Part shown: positions 23,033 to 33,779 of the stretch, one piece after another
Layout: each line of letters starts with the position of its first letter
Numbering within the stretch: position 1 is the stretch's first letter
Assembly (NCBI GenBank): GCA_030748435.1
Contig: JASMLZ010000015.1
Location: forward strand, 1-64,000
Source: Gammaproteobacteria bacterium
GTDB taxonomy: Bacteria > Pseudomonadota > Gammaproteobacteria > Pseudomonadales > Balneatricaceae
Length of the DNA stretch: 64,000 bases
Reading direction: 5' to 3'
The notes under the pieces: model-generated
Told to the model about the DNA's origin: nothing
What the model saw: the letters and a program-made list of their open reading frames with translations, nothing else
Databases searched by the model: none
Made by a program: the position numbers and the translations under genes

Positions 23033-23920
23033 GTGTCGGGAGCCATGTTTTTACAACGGGCACAGGTCCGTGTTGAAGAAAGCCTGCAACAAGCCATTGC
23101 GCAGTGTCAGACCAGCCCCCGTTTGGCGGAGGCTATGGCATACAGCTGTTTGGGCGGTGGCAAACGTATTCGTGCGGCACTGGTTTATGCGGCGGCCCAT
23201 GCTTGTCAGGCGGGCCCTCAGCAACTGGACCAGATAGCGGCGGCTGTCGAGGCTCTGCATGCCTATTCTTTGATACATGATGACTTGCCGGCTATGGATG
23301 ACGATGATCTGCGGCGCGGTAAGCCTACCAGCCATATTGCCTTTGACGAGGCGACGGCCATTTTAGCGGGGGATGCCCTGCACAGCCTGGCCTTTGAATT
23401 ATTGGCTGCCTGCGCTGGTGAATATATCAGCTCTAAGCAAGCTCTACAGATGGTACAGGCTCTGGGCCAAGCAGCTGGTGCCAAGGGCATGGTAGCTGGA
23501 CAAATGCTGGATATGGCTGCCGAGCGGCAAGCCGTGGAATTGCCTGCATTGGAATTGCTACATACCCACAAAACCGGCGCTTTGATTAATGCCAGTATTC
23601 AGTTGGGTGCTCTGGCAGCAGGTGACGTTAGCCAGCAACAGTTAACCGCCCTGCAAACCTATGGGCAGGCTGTTGGTTTGGCTTTTCAGGTGCAGGACGA
23701 TATTCTGGATATTGAAAGTGATTCAGCAACTCTGGGTAAATTACAGGGTGCGGACTTGGCCCGAGGTAAGTCTACCTATCCGTCTTTATTGGGCATGGAG
23801 GCGGCCAAGGAACTGGCTCAGGAGTTGCTGGAAAAAGCCCTGCTCAGCTTGGATATATTTGCTGAACGGGCAGTCTATCTGGAATATCTGGCGCGTTTAA
23901 TTGTGACCCGTAAGAGCTGA
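23033..23920 (+). CDS. ispA: Geranyl/farnesyl diphosphate synthase (GTG start)
   Basis: GGGKRIRAALVYAA, HDDLPAMDDDDLRRGKPTSH, FQVQDDILDIESDSATLGK. Confidence 0.96.
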   Translation: MSGAMFLQRAQVRVEESLQQAIAQCQTSPRLAEAMAYSCLGGGKRIRAALVYAAAHACQAGPQQLDQIAAAVEALHAYSLIHDDLPAMDDDDLRRGKPTSHIAFDEATAILAGDALHSLAFELLAACAGEYISSKQALQMVQALGQAAGAKGMVAGQMLDMAAERQAVELPALELLHTHKTGALINASIQLGALAAGDVSQQQLTALQTYGQAVGLAFQVQDDILDIESDSATLGKLQGADLARGKSTYPSLLGMEAAKELAQELLEKALLSLDIFAERAVYLEYLARLIVTRKS

Positions 23921-23925
23921 TTAGC

Positions 23926-25686
23926 ATGCCACCTGCCGCCCGCAATATTCCCACTTCGCGACCCTCGACCCCCTTACTTGATAAGATTCAGAATGTGGTT
24001 GATCTGCGTGCCTTGCAGATGCAGCAATTAGCGCAATTGGCCCATGAACTGCGCCAGTATTTATTATATTGTGTTGGTCAGACAGGTGGTCATCTGGGTG
24101 CTGGCTTAGGTGTCGTAGAGCTAACTATTGTTCTGCACTATGTGTTGGATACGCCTAATGATCGTCTTATCTGGGACGTTGGCCATCAGGCCTACCCACA
24201 TAAAATCCTTACCGGCCGCAAAGATGCCATGCTTGGCATGCGTCAGGCGGGTGGTTTAGCACCTTTCCCCAAGCGTGATGAAAGCCCTTTTGATTGTTTT
24301 GGCGTAGGTCACGCCAGTACTGCCATCAGCGCCTTATTGGGTATGTCCCTGATCGATGGGCAGCAATTGCAGCACGTGGCTGTGGTTGGTGATGGTGCTC
24401 TAACTGGCGGTATGGCTTTTGAAGCGCTGCATCATATGGCCCATAGTCAAGCCAATGCCTTGGTAATCGTTAATGATAACGACATGTCGATTAATGCCAA
24501 TCAGGGCGGTGTAGCTAAGTTTCTCGATGAAACCGGTGCGGATGGAGGGCCCAAGGCCTGGTTTACTGCCCTTGGTTTTACTTATGCCGGGCCAGTGGAT
24601 GGTCACGATATTGACAGCTTGCTGAAACATATACAGGACTTGTTGCGGTTACCTGGACCCAAGTTGCTACATATACACACTATTAAGGGTAGAGGTTATG
24701 TGGCGGCGGAGCAGGACCCAGTGGGTTATCATGCCATCGACAAAATAGACCCTATTCATCACCAGCCAGCAGATGTGGGTGCCAGTTATGCTCAGATATT
24801 TGGTGACTGGGCTTTAGGCTTGGCCGCCAAGGATCCGCGTTTACAGATGATCACTCCAGCCATGGTTGGTGGTTCCGGTTTGTCAGTTTTTGCTGATCAA
24901 TATAATGAGCGTTTACATGATGTGGCCATAGCCGAGCAGCATGCAGTAACTTTGGCAGCGGGTATGGCTTGTGCTGGGGCCAAGCCGGTGGTGGCGATCT
25001 ATTCAACCTTTTTGCAGCGTGGTTATGATCAGTTGGTGCATGATGTGGCACTACAGAATCTGGATGTGTTATTTGCTATAGACCGCGCTGGCGTAGTAGG
25101 TGAAGATGGTGCCACACACACAGGGGCCTATGATATTGGCTACTTAGCCTGCCTACCGAATATGCTGCTGATGGCACCCAGCAGTGCTCAGGAAGCCACA
25201 GCTATGTTGCAGTTGGGCTATGATCATGAGGGCCCTGCAGCCGTACGCTATCCGCGAGGAGCGGCGCCAGAGGGTGCGATGGTCGCAGATCTTACTATTG
25301 GCCAATCGCATGTGCTGCAGCAGGGTAGCAGAGTAGCCATACTTAACTTTGGTGCTCTATTGGCAGCGGCGGCAGAGGCTGCTGCCAGCCACCATGCCAC
25401 GCTGATTGATATGCGCTTTGTTAAGCCATTGGATTACAACAGGCTGCAGCAGCTACTGGACTATGATCTTTGGGTAACAGTAGAAGACCATGCTGTAACT
25501 GGCGGAGCTGGCGCTCTAGTGGCCCAGTGGCTGGCCCAACAAACATGTGCTGAACAACCAAAATTGATTAATCTGGGGCTGCCAGATAAGGTTTTGGCTC
25601 ATGCTACTCGGCACCAAATATTGGTTGAGTCGGGATTAACTTCTGCTGGTATAGCAGCAGCTATTAGTCATACCTTGACGGTTTAA
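23926..25686 (+). CDS. dxs: 1-deoxy-D-xylulose-5-phosphate synthase
   Basis: LLYCVGQTGGHLGAGLGVVELTIVLHYV, VVGDGALTGGMAFEAL; xseB-ispA-dxs order. Confidence 0.97.
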   Translation: MPPAARNIPTSRPSTPLLDKIQNVVDLRALQMQQLAQLAHELRQYLLYCVGQTGGHLGAGLGVVELTIVLHYVLDTPNDRLIWDVGHQAYPHKILTGRKDAMLGMRQAGGLAPFPKRDESPFDCFGVGHASTAISALLGMSLIDGQQLQHVAVVGDGALTGGMAFEALHHMAHSQANALVIVNDNDMSINANQGGVAKFLDETGADGGPKAWFTALGFTYAGPVDGHDIDSLLKHIQDLLRLPGPKLLHIHTIKGRGYVAAEQDPVGYHAIDKIDPIHHQPADVGASYAQIFGDWALGLAAKDPRLQMITPAMVGGSGLSVFADQYNERLHDVAIAEQHAVTLAAGMACAGAKPVVAIYSTFLQRGYDQLVHDVALQNLDVLFAIDRAGVVGEDGATHTGAYDIGYLACLPNMLLMAPSSAQEATAMLQLGYDHEGPAAVRYPRGAAPEGAMVADLTIGQSHVLQQGSRVAILNFGALLAAAAEAAASHHATLIDMRFVKPLDYNRLQQLLDYDLWVTVEDHAVTGGAGALVAQWLAQQTCAEQPKLINLGLPDKVLAHATRHQILVESGLTSAGIAAAISHTLTV

Positions 25687-25928
25687 CCTAAAAACCTCAG
25701 TTGAACACAGGATTTGCGCTGAGAGACAGGGCCGCAAAACAAGGCGTCGCTCGCAGGCAATGGCCGTAGCCCTTGGCAAGAGCGGCAACGATGGTTTGTG
25801 GTTTTGAATCCAGCGCAAAACAGTGTAGCATTTTTGCACTCACCCACTGGGTGAATAGAACAGATCGCCATTCTATTTACATTTCAATGCCTTACGAAAG
25901 ATATAAGCGATCAACTGAGGTTTTTAGG
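25687..25928. mobile_element. MITE-like element, copy 2 (242 bp), target duplication TTTAA
   Basis: Perfect 18-bp TIR; TTTAA at 25682-25686 and 25929-25933; lies between convergent dxs and ribA. Confidence 0.92.
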
Positions 25929-25929
25929 T

Positions 25930-26517
25930 TTAATCCAGTAGATGATCGAGCTTGTCGGCTTTAGTGGCCAGATAAGCATTATTGTGGCTGTTTTTACCCA
26001 CTTGAATTGCTTCGCGGGCTGTCACAGGTATGCCCAAGTTGGTTAAGGCGTTTATCTTACGTGGGTTGTTGGTCATTAGGCGCACTGATTGTACGCCCAG
26101 ATGATCCAGCATAGCCTTGGCCATTTCATAGGTGCGTTCGTCAGCATTAAAGCCCAGCTTTTCATTGGCCTCTACGGTATCGGCTCCCTGATCCTGCAAG
26201 TTATAGGCTTTGATCTTGTTGATCAAGCCGATGCCTCGGCCTTCCTGACGCAGGTAAAGCACTACTCCCTGGCCTTGGTCGGCGATGCGTTTTAAGGCTT
26301 CGTTAAGTTGAAAGCCACAATCGCAGCGCATGCTAAACAAGGCATCACCAGTTAGGCACTCAGAATGCATACGCATAAGTACGCCTGTTTGTGCCTGCAG
26401 GTCGCCCATAGTCAAAGCAATATGTTCTTTGCCAGATTCACTATCGGCAAAACCGTGCATGTCAAAGGTACCAAAAGGCGTTGGCAATTTCGATGTGGCA
26501 ACGTGTAAAACTGACAC
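25930..26517 (-). CDS. ribA: GTP cyclohydrolase II
   Basis: [67 protein letters not shown]. Confidence 0.96.
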   Translation of the reverse strand: MSVLHVATSKLPTPFGTFDMHGFADSESGKEHIALTMGDLQAQTGVLMRMHSECLTGDALFSMRCDCGFQLNEALKRIADQGQGVVLYLRQEGRGIGLINKIKAYNLQDQGADTVEANEKLGFNADERTYEMAKAMLDHLGVQSVRLMTNNPRKINALTNLGIPVTAREAIQVGKNSHNNAYLATKADKLDHLLD

Positions 26518-26833
26518 TGGCGAGCCTCTGCTATATTTAGTTGGGATTATTCCGGGGGAACCCTGTCACATCATTATATACGACGATTTTTTGCCTTGTC
26601 TTGTTGGTGCTCAAGATTTGGCCCAGCAGTTCCCTGAATTATAGGGTGGCATACAATAGCATAATTGCCAAATGGGGAAAATATTTGCCAGTGTCATTTC
26701 CTTGAAAAATGTACCATGTGAAGTGGTTTTTTCGACTAAATAGCATTTTTCCCTGCCAGTGACTCAATTTACGCATTAGAAACCGTTATAATTGCCCGCA
26801 ATAATTTTTCCTTTGTCTTTATATAGGTGCTGA

Positions 26834-28492
26834 ATGGCTCAATTTGTCTATACCATGAACCGCGTAGGGAAGGTGGTGCCTCCCAAACGAGAGATCCTCA
26901 AAGATATCTCTTTGTCGTTTTTCCCCGGCGCCAAGATTGGTGTGTTAGGCCTGAACGGCTCGGGCAAGTCTACATTGCTGAAAATCATGGCAGGAGTGGA
27001 TCAGGAATATAATGGTGAGGCGCGCGCGCAAGCGGGTATTAATGTCGGCTATCTGCCCCAAGAACCACAGTTGGATGACAGCAAGACGGTGCGTGAAGAG
27101 GTTGAAGAAGCCCTGAGTGAAGCCACTGATGCCTTGGTAAAATTGGATGAAGTCTATGCTGCCTACGCTGACCCAGATGCCGACTTTGATGCCTTGGCGG
27201 CGGAGCAGGCCCGTTTGGAAAATATTATCCAAGCTACTGATGCCCATAATCTGGAGCGTACTTTGGAAGTGGCGGCGGATGCTCTACGTCTGCCAGACTG
27301 GGAGGAGAAAATTGCCCACCTCTCAGGTGGTGAGCGCCGTCGAGTGGCCTTGTGTCGTTTGTTGTTGAGCAAGCCGGATATGCTCTTGCTGGACGAGCCT
27401 ACCAACCATCTGGATGCTGAGTCTGTAGCCTGGTTAGAACGTTTCCTGGTGGATTATAATGGCACTGTGGTAGCGATTACCCATGACCGTTACTTCCTCG
27501 ACAATGCTGCCGGCTGGATTCTGGAGCTGGATCGTGGCCACGGTATTCCCTATGAGGGTAACTATTCCTCATGGTTAGAACAGAAAGAACAGCGTTTGCT
27601 GCAAGAGGGCAGGCAGCAGGCTTCCCATGAAAAGGCTGTAAAATCTGAATTGGAGTGGGTACGCAGTAATGCCAAGGGCCGGCAGGCCAAATCCAAGGCC
27701 CGTCTGGCCCGTTTTGATGAATTAAATTCGCGCGAATTTCAGGCCCGCAACGAGACTCAGGAAATCTATATTCCACCTGGCCCACGTCTTGGTGACAAGG
27801 TTATTGAAGTGCAGGGTGTTAGCAAAGCGTTTGGCGACAAGGTGTTGGTAGAAGACCTGAGCTTTAGTATGCCTGCTGGCGCCATAGTGGGCGTTGTGGG
27901 TGGTAACGGAGCCGGTAAATCCACACTGTTTAAGATGCTCACGGCTACAGAACAGCCAGATAGTGGCACTATTGATATAGGTAGCACTGTAGAGCTTGCC
28001 TATGTGGATCAGATGCGTGAGCTGGATGGCTCCAAGACCGTATGGGAAGAGCTGTCCGATGGGCAGGACATTATTACCGTAGGTAATTATCAGGTGCCTT
28101 CTCGCGCCTATGCCGGACGGTTTAACTTTAAAGGTTCGGATCAGCAAAAATTTGTACAGGACCTGTCTGGAGGTGAACGTAATCGCTTGCATTTGGCCAA
28201 GTTGCTAAAACAAGGCGGCAATGTGCTGTTGCTGGATGAGCCAACCAACGATCTGGATGTGGAAACCTTGCGTGCTCTGGAAGAGGCTTTGTTAGCTTTC
28301 CCCGGCGCTGCTATTGTTATCTCCCATGATCGCTGGTTCTTGGACCGCATTTGTACCCATATTCTGGGTTATGAAGGTGATTCCAAAGCCACCTTCTTTA
28401 CTGGTAACTATACGGAATATGCTGAAGACTATAAGCAGCGTACGGGCAAAGACCACCAGCCAACACGGGTTAAGTACAAGAAACTGGCCTAG
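26834..28492 (+). CDS. ettA: Energy-dependent translational throttle protein EttA (ABC-F)
   Basis: Two ABC cassettes, LLLDEPTNHLDAESVAWLERFL and ISHDRWFLDRICTHILGYEGDS; starts MAQFVYTMNRVGKVVPPKREILKDISLSFFPGAKIGVLG. Confidence 0.97.
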   Translation: MAQFVYTMNRVGKVVPPKREILKDISLSFFPGAKIGVLGLNGSGKSTLLKIMAGVDQEYNGEARAQAGINVGYLPQEPQLDDSKTVREEVEEALSEATDALVKLDEVYAAYADPDADFDALAAEQARLENIIQATDAHNLERTLEVAADALRLPDWEEKIAHLSGGERRRVALCRLLLSKPDMLLLDEPTNHLDAESVAWLERFLVDYNGTVVAITHDRYFLDNAAGWILELDRGHGIPYEGNYSSWLEQKEQRLLQEGRQQASHEKAVKSELEWVRSNAKGRQAKSKARLARFDELNSREFQARNETQEIYIPPGPRLGDKVIEVQGVSKAFGDKVLVEDLSFSMPAGAIVGVVGGNGAGKSTLFKMLTATEQPDSGTIDIGSTVELAYVDQMRELDGSKTVWEELSDGQDIITVGNYQVPSRAYAGRFNFKGSDQQKFVQDLSGGERNRLHLAKLLKQGGNVLLLDEPTNDLDVETLRALEEALLAFPGAAIVISHDRWFLDRICTHILGYEGDSKATFFTGNYTEYAEDYKQRTGKDHQPTRVKYKKLA

Positions 28493-28504
28493 GCTACAGA
28501 TGGC

Positions 28505-29329
28505 CTATGTAAACAGCTTTGCCAACTCCTGTGAGCGCTGATAGGCAGCGCCCATGGCGTTGGCAATGGTAGCCTGATAATCACTTTCGGCAAAGCTGCG
28601 CAGGGCTTGTTCAGTCGTGCCCTTGGGTGAAGTGACGGCCACCCGCAACTGGGCTGGGGATTGATCACTATGCTGTGCCATAGTAGCTGCCCCAAGGGCT
28701 GTTTGTAATACCAGAGCCTTGGCCTGTTGCTGATCCAGACCCAACTTCTCTGCACCGGCAATCATGGCTTCCATCATCAAAAAATAATAAGCCGGGCCAC
28801 TGCCTGATACAGCAGTTACCGCATCAATAAGTGTTTCCTCCGGTAGCCAAATACTAATGCCGACGGCCTGCATAATCTGCTCTGCCATAGCCTTTTGCCG
28901 GTCACTTACCTGCCCATTGGCATATAGACCACTGGCACCCATGCCGACCAATGCTGGTGTATTAGGCATGCAGCGGACGGTGGCGCAGTCACTGCCTATC
29001 CAGCCAGTGATGGTGTTGGCAAGAATACCGGCTGCAAGTGAAATTATAAGGTGTCGCTGGGGCTCGATAGCGCTAGCCAGTTGGCTAATAGTGGTCTGCA
29101 TCATCTGTGGTTTAACCGCCAGAATAATAATATCAGCCTGCTGGCAGGCGGCCTGATTATCCATGCTGGTGCCAATACCTGTGTCAGCGGCCAGTACTGC
29201 CAGCTTACTGGCAGTACGGCCAGTAGCAATAATCTGCTTGGCATCATAGCCTTGCTGCAGCAGGCCTTTAATAATGGCTTGGGCCATATTACCGGCACCA
29301 ATAAAAGCCAGAGTTGGCGCTTGTGACAT
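28505..29329 (-). CDS. proC: Pyrroline-5-carboxylate reductase
   Basis: FIGAGNMAQAIIKGL, RCMPNTPALVGMGASGLYAN, AVSGSGPAYYFLMMEAM. Confidence 0.96.
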   Translation of the reverse strand: MSQAPTLAFIGAGNMAQAIIKGLLQQGYDAKQIIATGRTASKLAVLAADTGIGTSMDNQAACQQADIIILAVKPQMMQTTISQLASAIEPQRHLIISLAAGILANTITGWIGSDCATVRCMPNTPALVGMGASGLYANGQVSDRQKAMAEQIMQAVGISIWLPEETLIDAVTAVSGSGPAYYFLMMEAMIAGAEKLGLDQQQAKALVLQTALGAATMAQHSDQSPAQLRVAVTSPKGTTEQALRSFAESDYQATIANAMGAAYQRSQELAKLFT

Positions 29330-29340
29330 AATTAAATCCT

Positions 29341-30048
29341 CTACTTTATTGGGGTGGCTGACGACCGGGCGGCACGCGCACCAAATATATCTGTACCGAT
29401 ACGCACCATGGTAGCACCATGGGCGATAGCCAACTCCAGATCAGCAGACATACCCATGGATAGCTGGGTAAGCTGCGGATACTCTGGCTGCAACTGATCT
29501 CGAGCCTGGGCCATAGCGGCAAATGCCTGTGCCTGTACAGACACAGGTTGATTGGCAGCAGGAATACACATCAGCCCTGCCAGTTCAAGTTTGGGTAAAG
29601 TGTTTACTGTGGCAGCTAGAGCGGGTAAGTCTGCCAGACTAACGCCGGATTTATTGGCTTCATTACTAATATTAACCTGTATACAAACCTTTAATGGTGG
29701 CAGTTCCTCAGGACGCTGATCATTAAGGCGTTGGGCGATTTTTTCCCGTTCCAAAGTATGCACCCAGGCAAAATTTTCCGCGATGGCCCTGGTTTTGTTA
29801 CTTTGCATAGCACCGATAAAGTGCCAGACAATATCGGTATGGGTATTGGCGGCAATTTTATCCAGAGCATCCTGTAGATAATTTTCACCAAAATCACGTT
29901 GCCCCTGAGCATAGGCTTCCAGCACCATGCTTAGAGGTTTGGTTTTGCTGACCGCCACCAGTCGCACCTGCTGTTGTGGACAGGCAGCTTTTATACAGGC
30001 GCGATAAATACGTTGCTTGACTGCTAATAACTGTTGGGTAATGCTCAT
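29341..30048 (-). CDS. yggS: YggS/PLPBP family pyridoxal phosphate homeostasis protein
   Basis: VRLVAVSKTKPLSMVLEAYAQGQRDFGENYLQDALDK, WHFIGAMQSNKTRAIAENFAWVHTLER, SMGMSADLELAIAHGATMVRIGTDIFGAR; paired with proC. Confidence 0.95.
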   Translation of the reverse strand: MSITQQLLAVKQRIYRACIKAACPQQQVRLVAVSKTKPLSMVLEAYAQGQRDFGENYLQDALDKIAANTHTDIVWHFIGAMQSNKTRAIAENFAWVHTLEREKIAQRLNDQRPEELPPLKVCIQVNISNEANKSGVSLADLPALAATVNTLPKLELAGLMCIPAANQPVSVQAQAFAAMAQARDQLQPEYPQLTQLSMGMSADLELAIAHGATMVRIGTDIFGARAARSSATPIK

Positions 30049-30384
30049 GGTAATGTGCTAGTGCAAAGCTCTTATTGAGGCTTATTGTAACCTTTCTGCA
30101 GTATATATTAAGCATTTTCACTATAGTTTTCAGCCGCCAAGCGGACAGTGATGCATATATGGGTTTGAAACTGAGTAGGTAATCTCTTGTCCATACGCTT
30201 GATTTTAGGCTCTGCGACATGCATTTTCGAATTTAGCGTCTTTTACTTGTAGTTATTAGTTATAATCACTACCATGCAGACTAGATAAAAAGTGTTATGG
30301 ATTGTGCTGTTCAGGCTTATATTTGCCCAGATCAGCCGACTCAATCCTGATTAAAAGAATACCAGATCCAAAGAGTGTGTCACT

Positions 30385-31164
30385 GTGAATCAAGCTAATA
30401 GACCCGTTATTGAAGTCCGCGGATTGCATAAATCTTATGCTGATTTGGAGGTGCTTAAAGGGGTTGATCTGGTGGCTCCGCGAGGTCATGTTATAAGCCT
30501 TATTGGTTCTTCAGGTTCAGGCAAGTCAACGCTTCTGCGGTGTATCAATTTGCTGGAATTCAGTCAGCTTGGCAATATACTTTTTGAAGATGAAAGTGTT
30601 GAGTGGGGTGGCACTGGAGCCGATCGTCACCCTGCTAATGCGGCCCAGTTATTGCGTATGCGCACTAATCTGTCCATGGTGTTTCAGCAGTTTAACCTGT
30701 GGTCGCATATGACTATTTTGCAGAATGTTATGGAAGCTCCGGTAACGGTATTGGGGCGTAATAAGGCTGAAGTAGAAGAGCGTGCTCGCCAATATCTTGA
30801 TAAAGTAGGTATTGGTGATAAGTGTGATGTTTATCCTGCCCAGCTTTCTGGTGGTCAACAGCAGCGTGCGGCTATTGCGCGTGCCCTGTGTATGGAGCCA
30901 AGGGCTCTGTTGTTGGATGAGCCTACATCGGCTCTCGATCCAGAACTGCAACAGGAAGTGATTAAGGTTATAAAAGATCTGGCAGCAGAACATCGTACCA
31001 TGATCTTGGTAACTCATGACATGAGTCTGGCCCGTGATGTATCAGATCATGTTATTTTTCTACACCAAGGGAAAATTGAAGAACAAGGCCCGCCGGCTGA
31101 GTTGTTTAGTAATCCTGAAACCCAACGTTTGCAACAGTTCTTAAGCGCAACGATTGCAGCGTAA
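30385..31164 (+). CDS. Polar amino acid ABC transporter ATP-binding protein (HisP/GlnQ-like)
   Basis: GSSGSGKSTLLRCINLLE, LSGGQQQRAAIARAL, LLLDEPTSALDPE. Confidence 0.93.
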   Translation: MNQANRPVIEVRGLHKSYADLEVLKGVDLVAPRGHVISLIGSSGSGKSTLLRCINLLEFSQLGNILFEDESVEWGGTGADRHPANAAQLLRMRTNLSMVFQQFNLWSHMTILQNVMEAPVTVLGRNKAEVEERARQYLDKVGIGDKCDVYPAQLSGGQQQRAAIARALCMEPRALLLDEPTSALDPELQQEVIKVIKDLAAEHRTMILVTHDMSLARDVSDHVIFLHQGKIEEQGPPAELFSNPETQRLQQFLSATIAA

Positions 31165-31195
31165 ATAATAACGTAAAAAAAAGAGGACTCATTTC

Positions 31196-31903
31196 TTGAA
31201 AAAGCTACTATTAACAGCTGCCCTGATGGCAGCAACCAGTCCGGTTTTGGCCGGTGATGTGGTACGTATGGGCACCGAAGGTGCATACCCTCCGTACAAT
31301 TTTATTAATGATAAAGGCGAAGTGGATGGTATGGAGCGCGCCTTGGGCGATGAGCTTTGCCGTCGTGCCCAGCTAACCTGTGAGTGGGTTACCAACGACT
31401 GGGATTCCATTATCCCTAATCTGGTTTCTGGTAACTATGACACCATTATTGCTGGTATGTCCGCTACTGCTGAGCGTGATCAGGTAATTGATTTCTCTGA
31501 AGCCTATATTCCACCTGAGCCATCTGCTTATTTGGCTATGGATGCTGGTTTGGATGTAACCAAAGCAGTTATTGCTGCTCAGACTTCCACTATCCAAGCC
31601 GCTTTTGTTGCCGATAAAGGTTGGACTCTGGTGGAGTTTGCTACGCCGGAAGAAACTATTGCCGCCGTACGCAATGGCGAAGCTGATGCCGTTCTGGCTG
31701 ACAGCTCCTTCCTGGACAGCCACGCCAACGATGGTCTGCAGTTCCTAGATCGTAAAGAATCAATCGGCGGTGGTGTTGCCATTGGTTTACGTGAATCCGA
31801 TGGTGACTTACGGGCCAAGTTTGACGCCGCTATCAAGTCTATGAAGGCTGACGGCTCCCTGAACAAGCTGATTGTTGAGTGGGAGGTTGGTTCTACCTGG
31901 TAA
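31196..31903 (+). CDS. Amino acid ABC transporter periplasmic binding protein (TTG start)
   Basis: Signal peptide; MGTEGAYPPYNFINDKGEVDGMERALGDELCRRAQLTCEWVTNDWDSIIPNLVSGNYDTIIAGMSAT, SBP family 3. Confidence 0.93.
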   Translation: MKKLLLTAALMAATSPVLAGDVVRMGTEGAYPPYNFINDKGEVDGMERALGDELCRRAQLTCEWVTNDWDSIIPNLVSGNYDTIIAGMSATAERDQVIDFSEAYIPPEPSAYLAMDAGLDVTKAVIAAQTSTIQAAFVADKGWTLVEFATPEETIAAVRNGEADAVLADSSFLDSHANDGLQFLDRKESIGGGVAIGLRESDGDLRAKFDAAIKSMKADGSLNKLIVEWEVGSTW

Positions 31904-31987
31904 GGCCAGAACCGCAAGCTCTCTTGCCTCTTATTGGCAACCTTTTATATAAGCGTTAGGGTATGAGGTAAGGGAGCAGTATTTATC

Positions 31988-32854
31988 ATGTTTGAATTTT
32001 GTGCAGATCCGGCGTCCTTAGAGGGCGCGTCTTGGCTTGCTTGTTATTTGACTACTGGCAAGCATATGAACCTCTACTGGTCCATTTTAACAGTATTGTC
32101 ACTGTTGTTAATTACCGCCCCTACTGCTCTGCTATTTGGTTTCGCAGGTGCTTCGGCGGCACGTAGCACATTTATGCCAGTGCGCTGGGTTGGTCAGGTT
32201 TACGTAGCGATTGTGCGTGGTGTGCCTGATATTGCTTTCTTTTTGTTTTTTGTTATTGCTCTTGACCAGGGATTTGAATACCTGCGTCATCAGGTTTTTT
32301 GTCCAGACTGGGCAGAACCGATTCGTCAGGGTAATGATTTTATTGTTTGTAAGGCCGCCAAATTGCCCCTGTCTACTTCACCCCAGTGGGTACATGAGGT
32401 GTATGGTTTTATGTTGGCGGTGATAACCTTTGCCATTGTCTTTGGTGCCTTTGCGGCCAATGTCCTGCTGGGTGCTATGCGCGCAGTACCCCATGCCCAA
32501 CTGGAAACGGCTGAGGCTTATGGGATGCATCGTCGCCAGGTATTCTGGCGCATACTGGTGCCACAAATGTGGCTCTATGCTTTGCCCGGCTTGTCTAATC
32601 TATGGGTGATTCTGATTAAGGCCACACCGTTACTATTTTTGCTGGGTGTCGAAGATATTGTTTATTGGGCGCGTGAACTGGGTGGTACCAAACATGCCCG
32701 CTATACAGATTATCCCCATGGGGACTGGCGGATATGGTATTTCTTGGGCTTGTTGGTGTTTTATTTGGTGTTTACACATATTTCGGAACGGGTGCTGGCA
32801 AAAGTCAACCGCCGCTTATCCCGTGGACAAGCTACAGTGGGGGCGACCCCATGA
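31988..32854 (+). CDS. Amino acid ABC transporter permease
   Basis: HisM/HisQ-like TM and EAA motif (ETAEAYGMHRRQVFWRILVPQM). Confidence 0.88.
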   Translation: MFEFCADPASLEGASWLACYLTTGKHMNLYWSILTVLSLLLITAPTALLFGFAGASAARSTFMPVRWVGQVYVAIVRGVPDIAFFLFFVIALDQGFEYLRHQVFCPDWAEPIRQGNDFIVCKAAKLPLSTSPQWVHEVYGFMLAVITFAIVFGAFAANVLLGAMRAVPHAQLETAEAYGMHRRQVFWRILVPQMWLYALPGLSNLWVILIKATPLLFLLGVEDIVYWARELGGTKHARYTDYPHGDWRIWYFLGLLVFYLVFTHISERVLAKVNRRLSRGQATVGATP

Positions 32855-33654
32855 GTTGTTTGACCACTATTCAAGACTACGCGCTGCGTTCTATAGGGAT
32901 TGGCAAACGTATCTTGCCCACCACTGATATTAGCGTTTGTGAACAGTTCACTTTGATTGGTTCCGGTTTGATTTGGAACGTGTATTTTGGTGTTTTGGCT
33001 TTGTTGGCCGGATTTTTTCTGGCCTGTATTTTGGCGTTAGGCAAGAATTCAAATACGGCTGCGTTACGCCGTCCAAGTGAATGGTTTATCTTTTTATTTC
33101 GCGGCTCACCATTATTTATACAGTTCTTTTTCGCCTATTTTGCTTTTTTGGCGTTGAAAAAGGCAGGTCTGGTTCCTTGGCTCACATCTGCGCAAGCGGG
33201 AGCCTTACTGGTATTAGTATTTAATACTGCAGCTTATTCTGCCGAAATCTTTTATGGCGCCTTGCGGGCTATTCCCAAGGGTGATGTAGAGGCTGCCGAT
33301 GCTTATGGGTTTAGTGGCTGGAAGAAATTTAGACGTATTGTATGGCCTAGCATGTTGCGTTTGTCCTGGTCCGCTTACACCAATGAGGCTATCTTTCTTA
33401 TGCATGCCACGACTCTGGTGTTTTTCAGTGGTTTTCCGGCTTGGCAGCAGAAGGGTGATGCTTTGTATTATGCCAGTTACTTTGCAGACAAGACCTTTAA
33501 TCCCTTTGTGCCTTATCCCATTTTGGCTGCCTATTTTATTCTGCTCACCTTGGTGGTGATTGGTTTATTTGGTTTGGTTAATCGGCGCTTGAATAAGCAT
33601 TTGCCTAGTAATCAACGTCAGAAGATAAAGTTAAAGCTGAACTTGATACGCTAA
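32851..33654 (+). CDS. Amino acid ABC transporter permease
   Basis: FRGSPLFIQFFFAYF, EAADAYGFSGWKKFRRIVWPSM EAA motif; ATGA overlap with preceding permease. Confidence 0.88.
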   Translation: MSCLTTIQDYALRSIGIGKRILPTTDISVCEQFTLIGSGLIWNVYFGVLALLAGFFLACILALGKNSNTAALRRPSEWFIFLFRGSPLFIQFFFAYFAFLALKKAGLVPWLTSAQAGALLVLVFNTAAYSAEIFYGALRAIPKGDVEAADAYGFSGWKKFRRIVWPSMLRLSWSAYTNEAIFLMHATTLVFFSGFPAWQQKGDALYYASYFADKTFNPFVPYPILAAYFILLTLVVIGLFGLVNRRLNKHLPSNQRQKIKLKLNLIR

Positions 33655-33716
33655 TTTAGATATGCCAGCACGGCTGTAATGGCTTAACCGCTGCAGCACG
33701 CTGCTGGCAATATTGT

Positions 33717-33743
33717 GACCCCTTTCTTGCTCACCAAGGGGTC
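33717..33743 (+). terminator. Candidate terminator hairpin GACCCCTT-tcttgctcacc-AAGGGGTC
   Basis: 8-bp perfect stem between convergent genes; T-rich but no long U tract. Confidence 0.5.
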
Positions 33744-33779
33744 AATTTCGTAAACTTTCCTTATCTAACCGTCCTGCTG

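Noticed and set aside
32734-32851. N-terminal extension of the second permease ORF
   Set aside because: It overlaps the previous permease in another frame; the ATGA overlap start at 32851 is more plausible.
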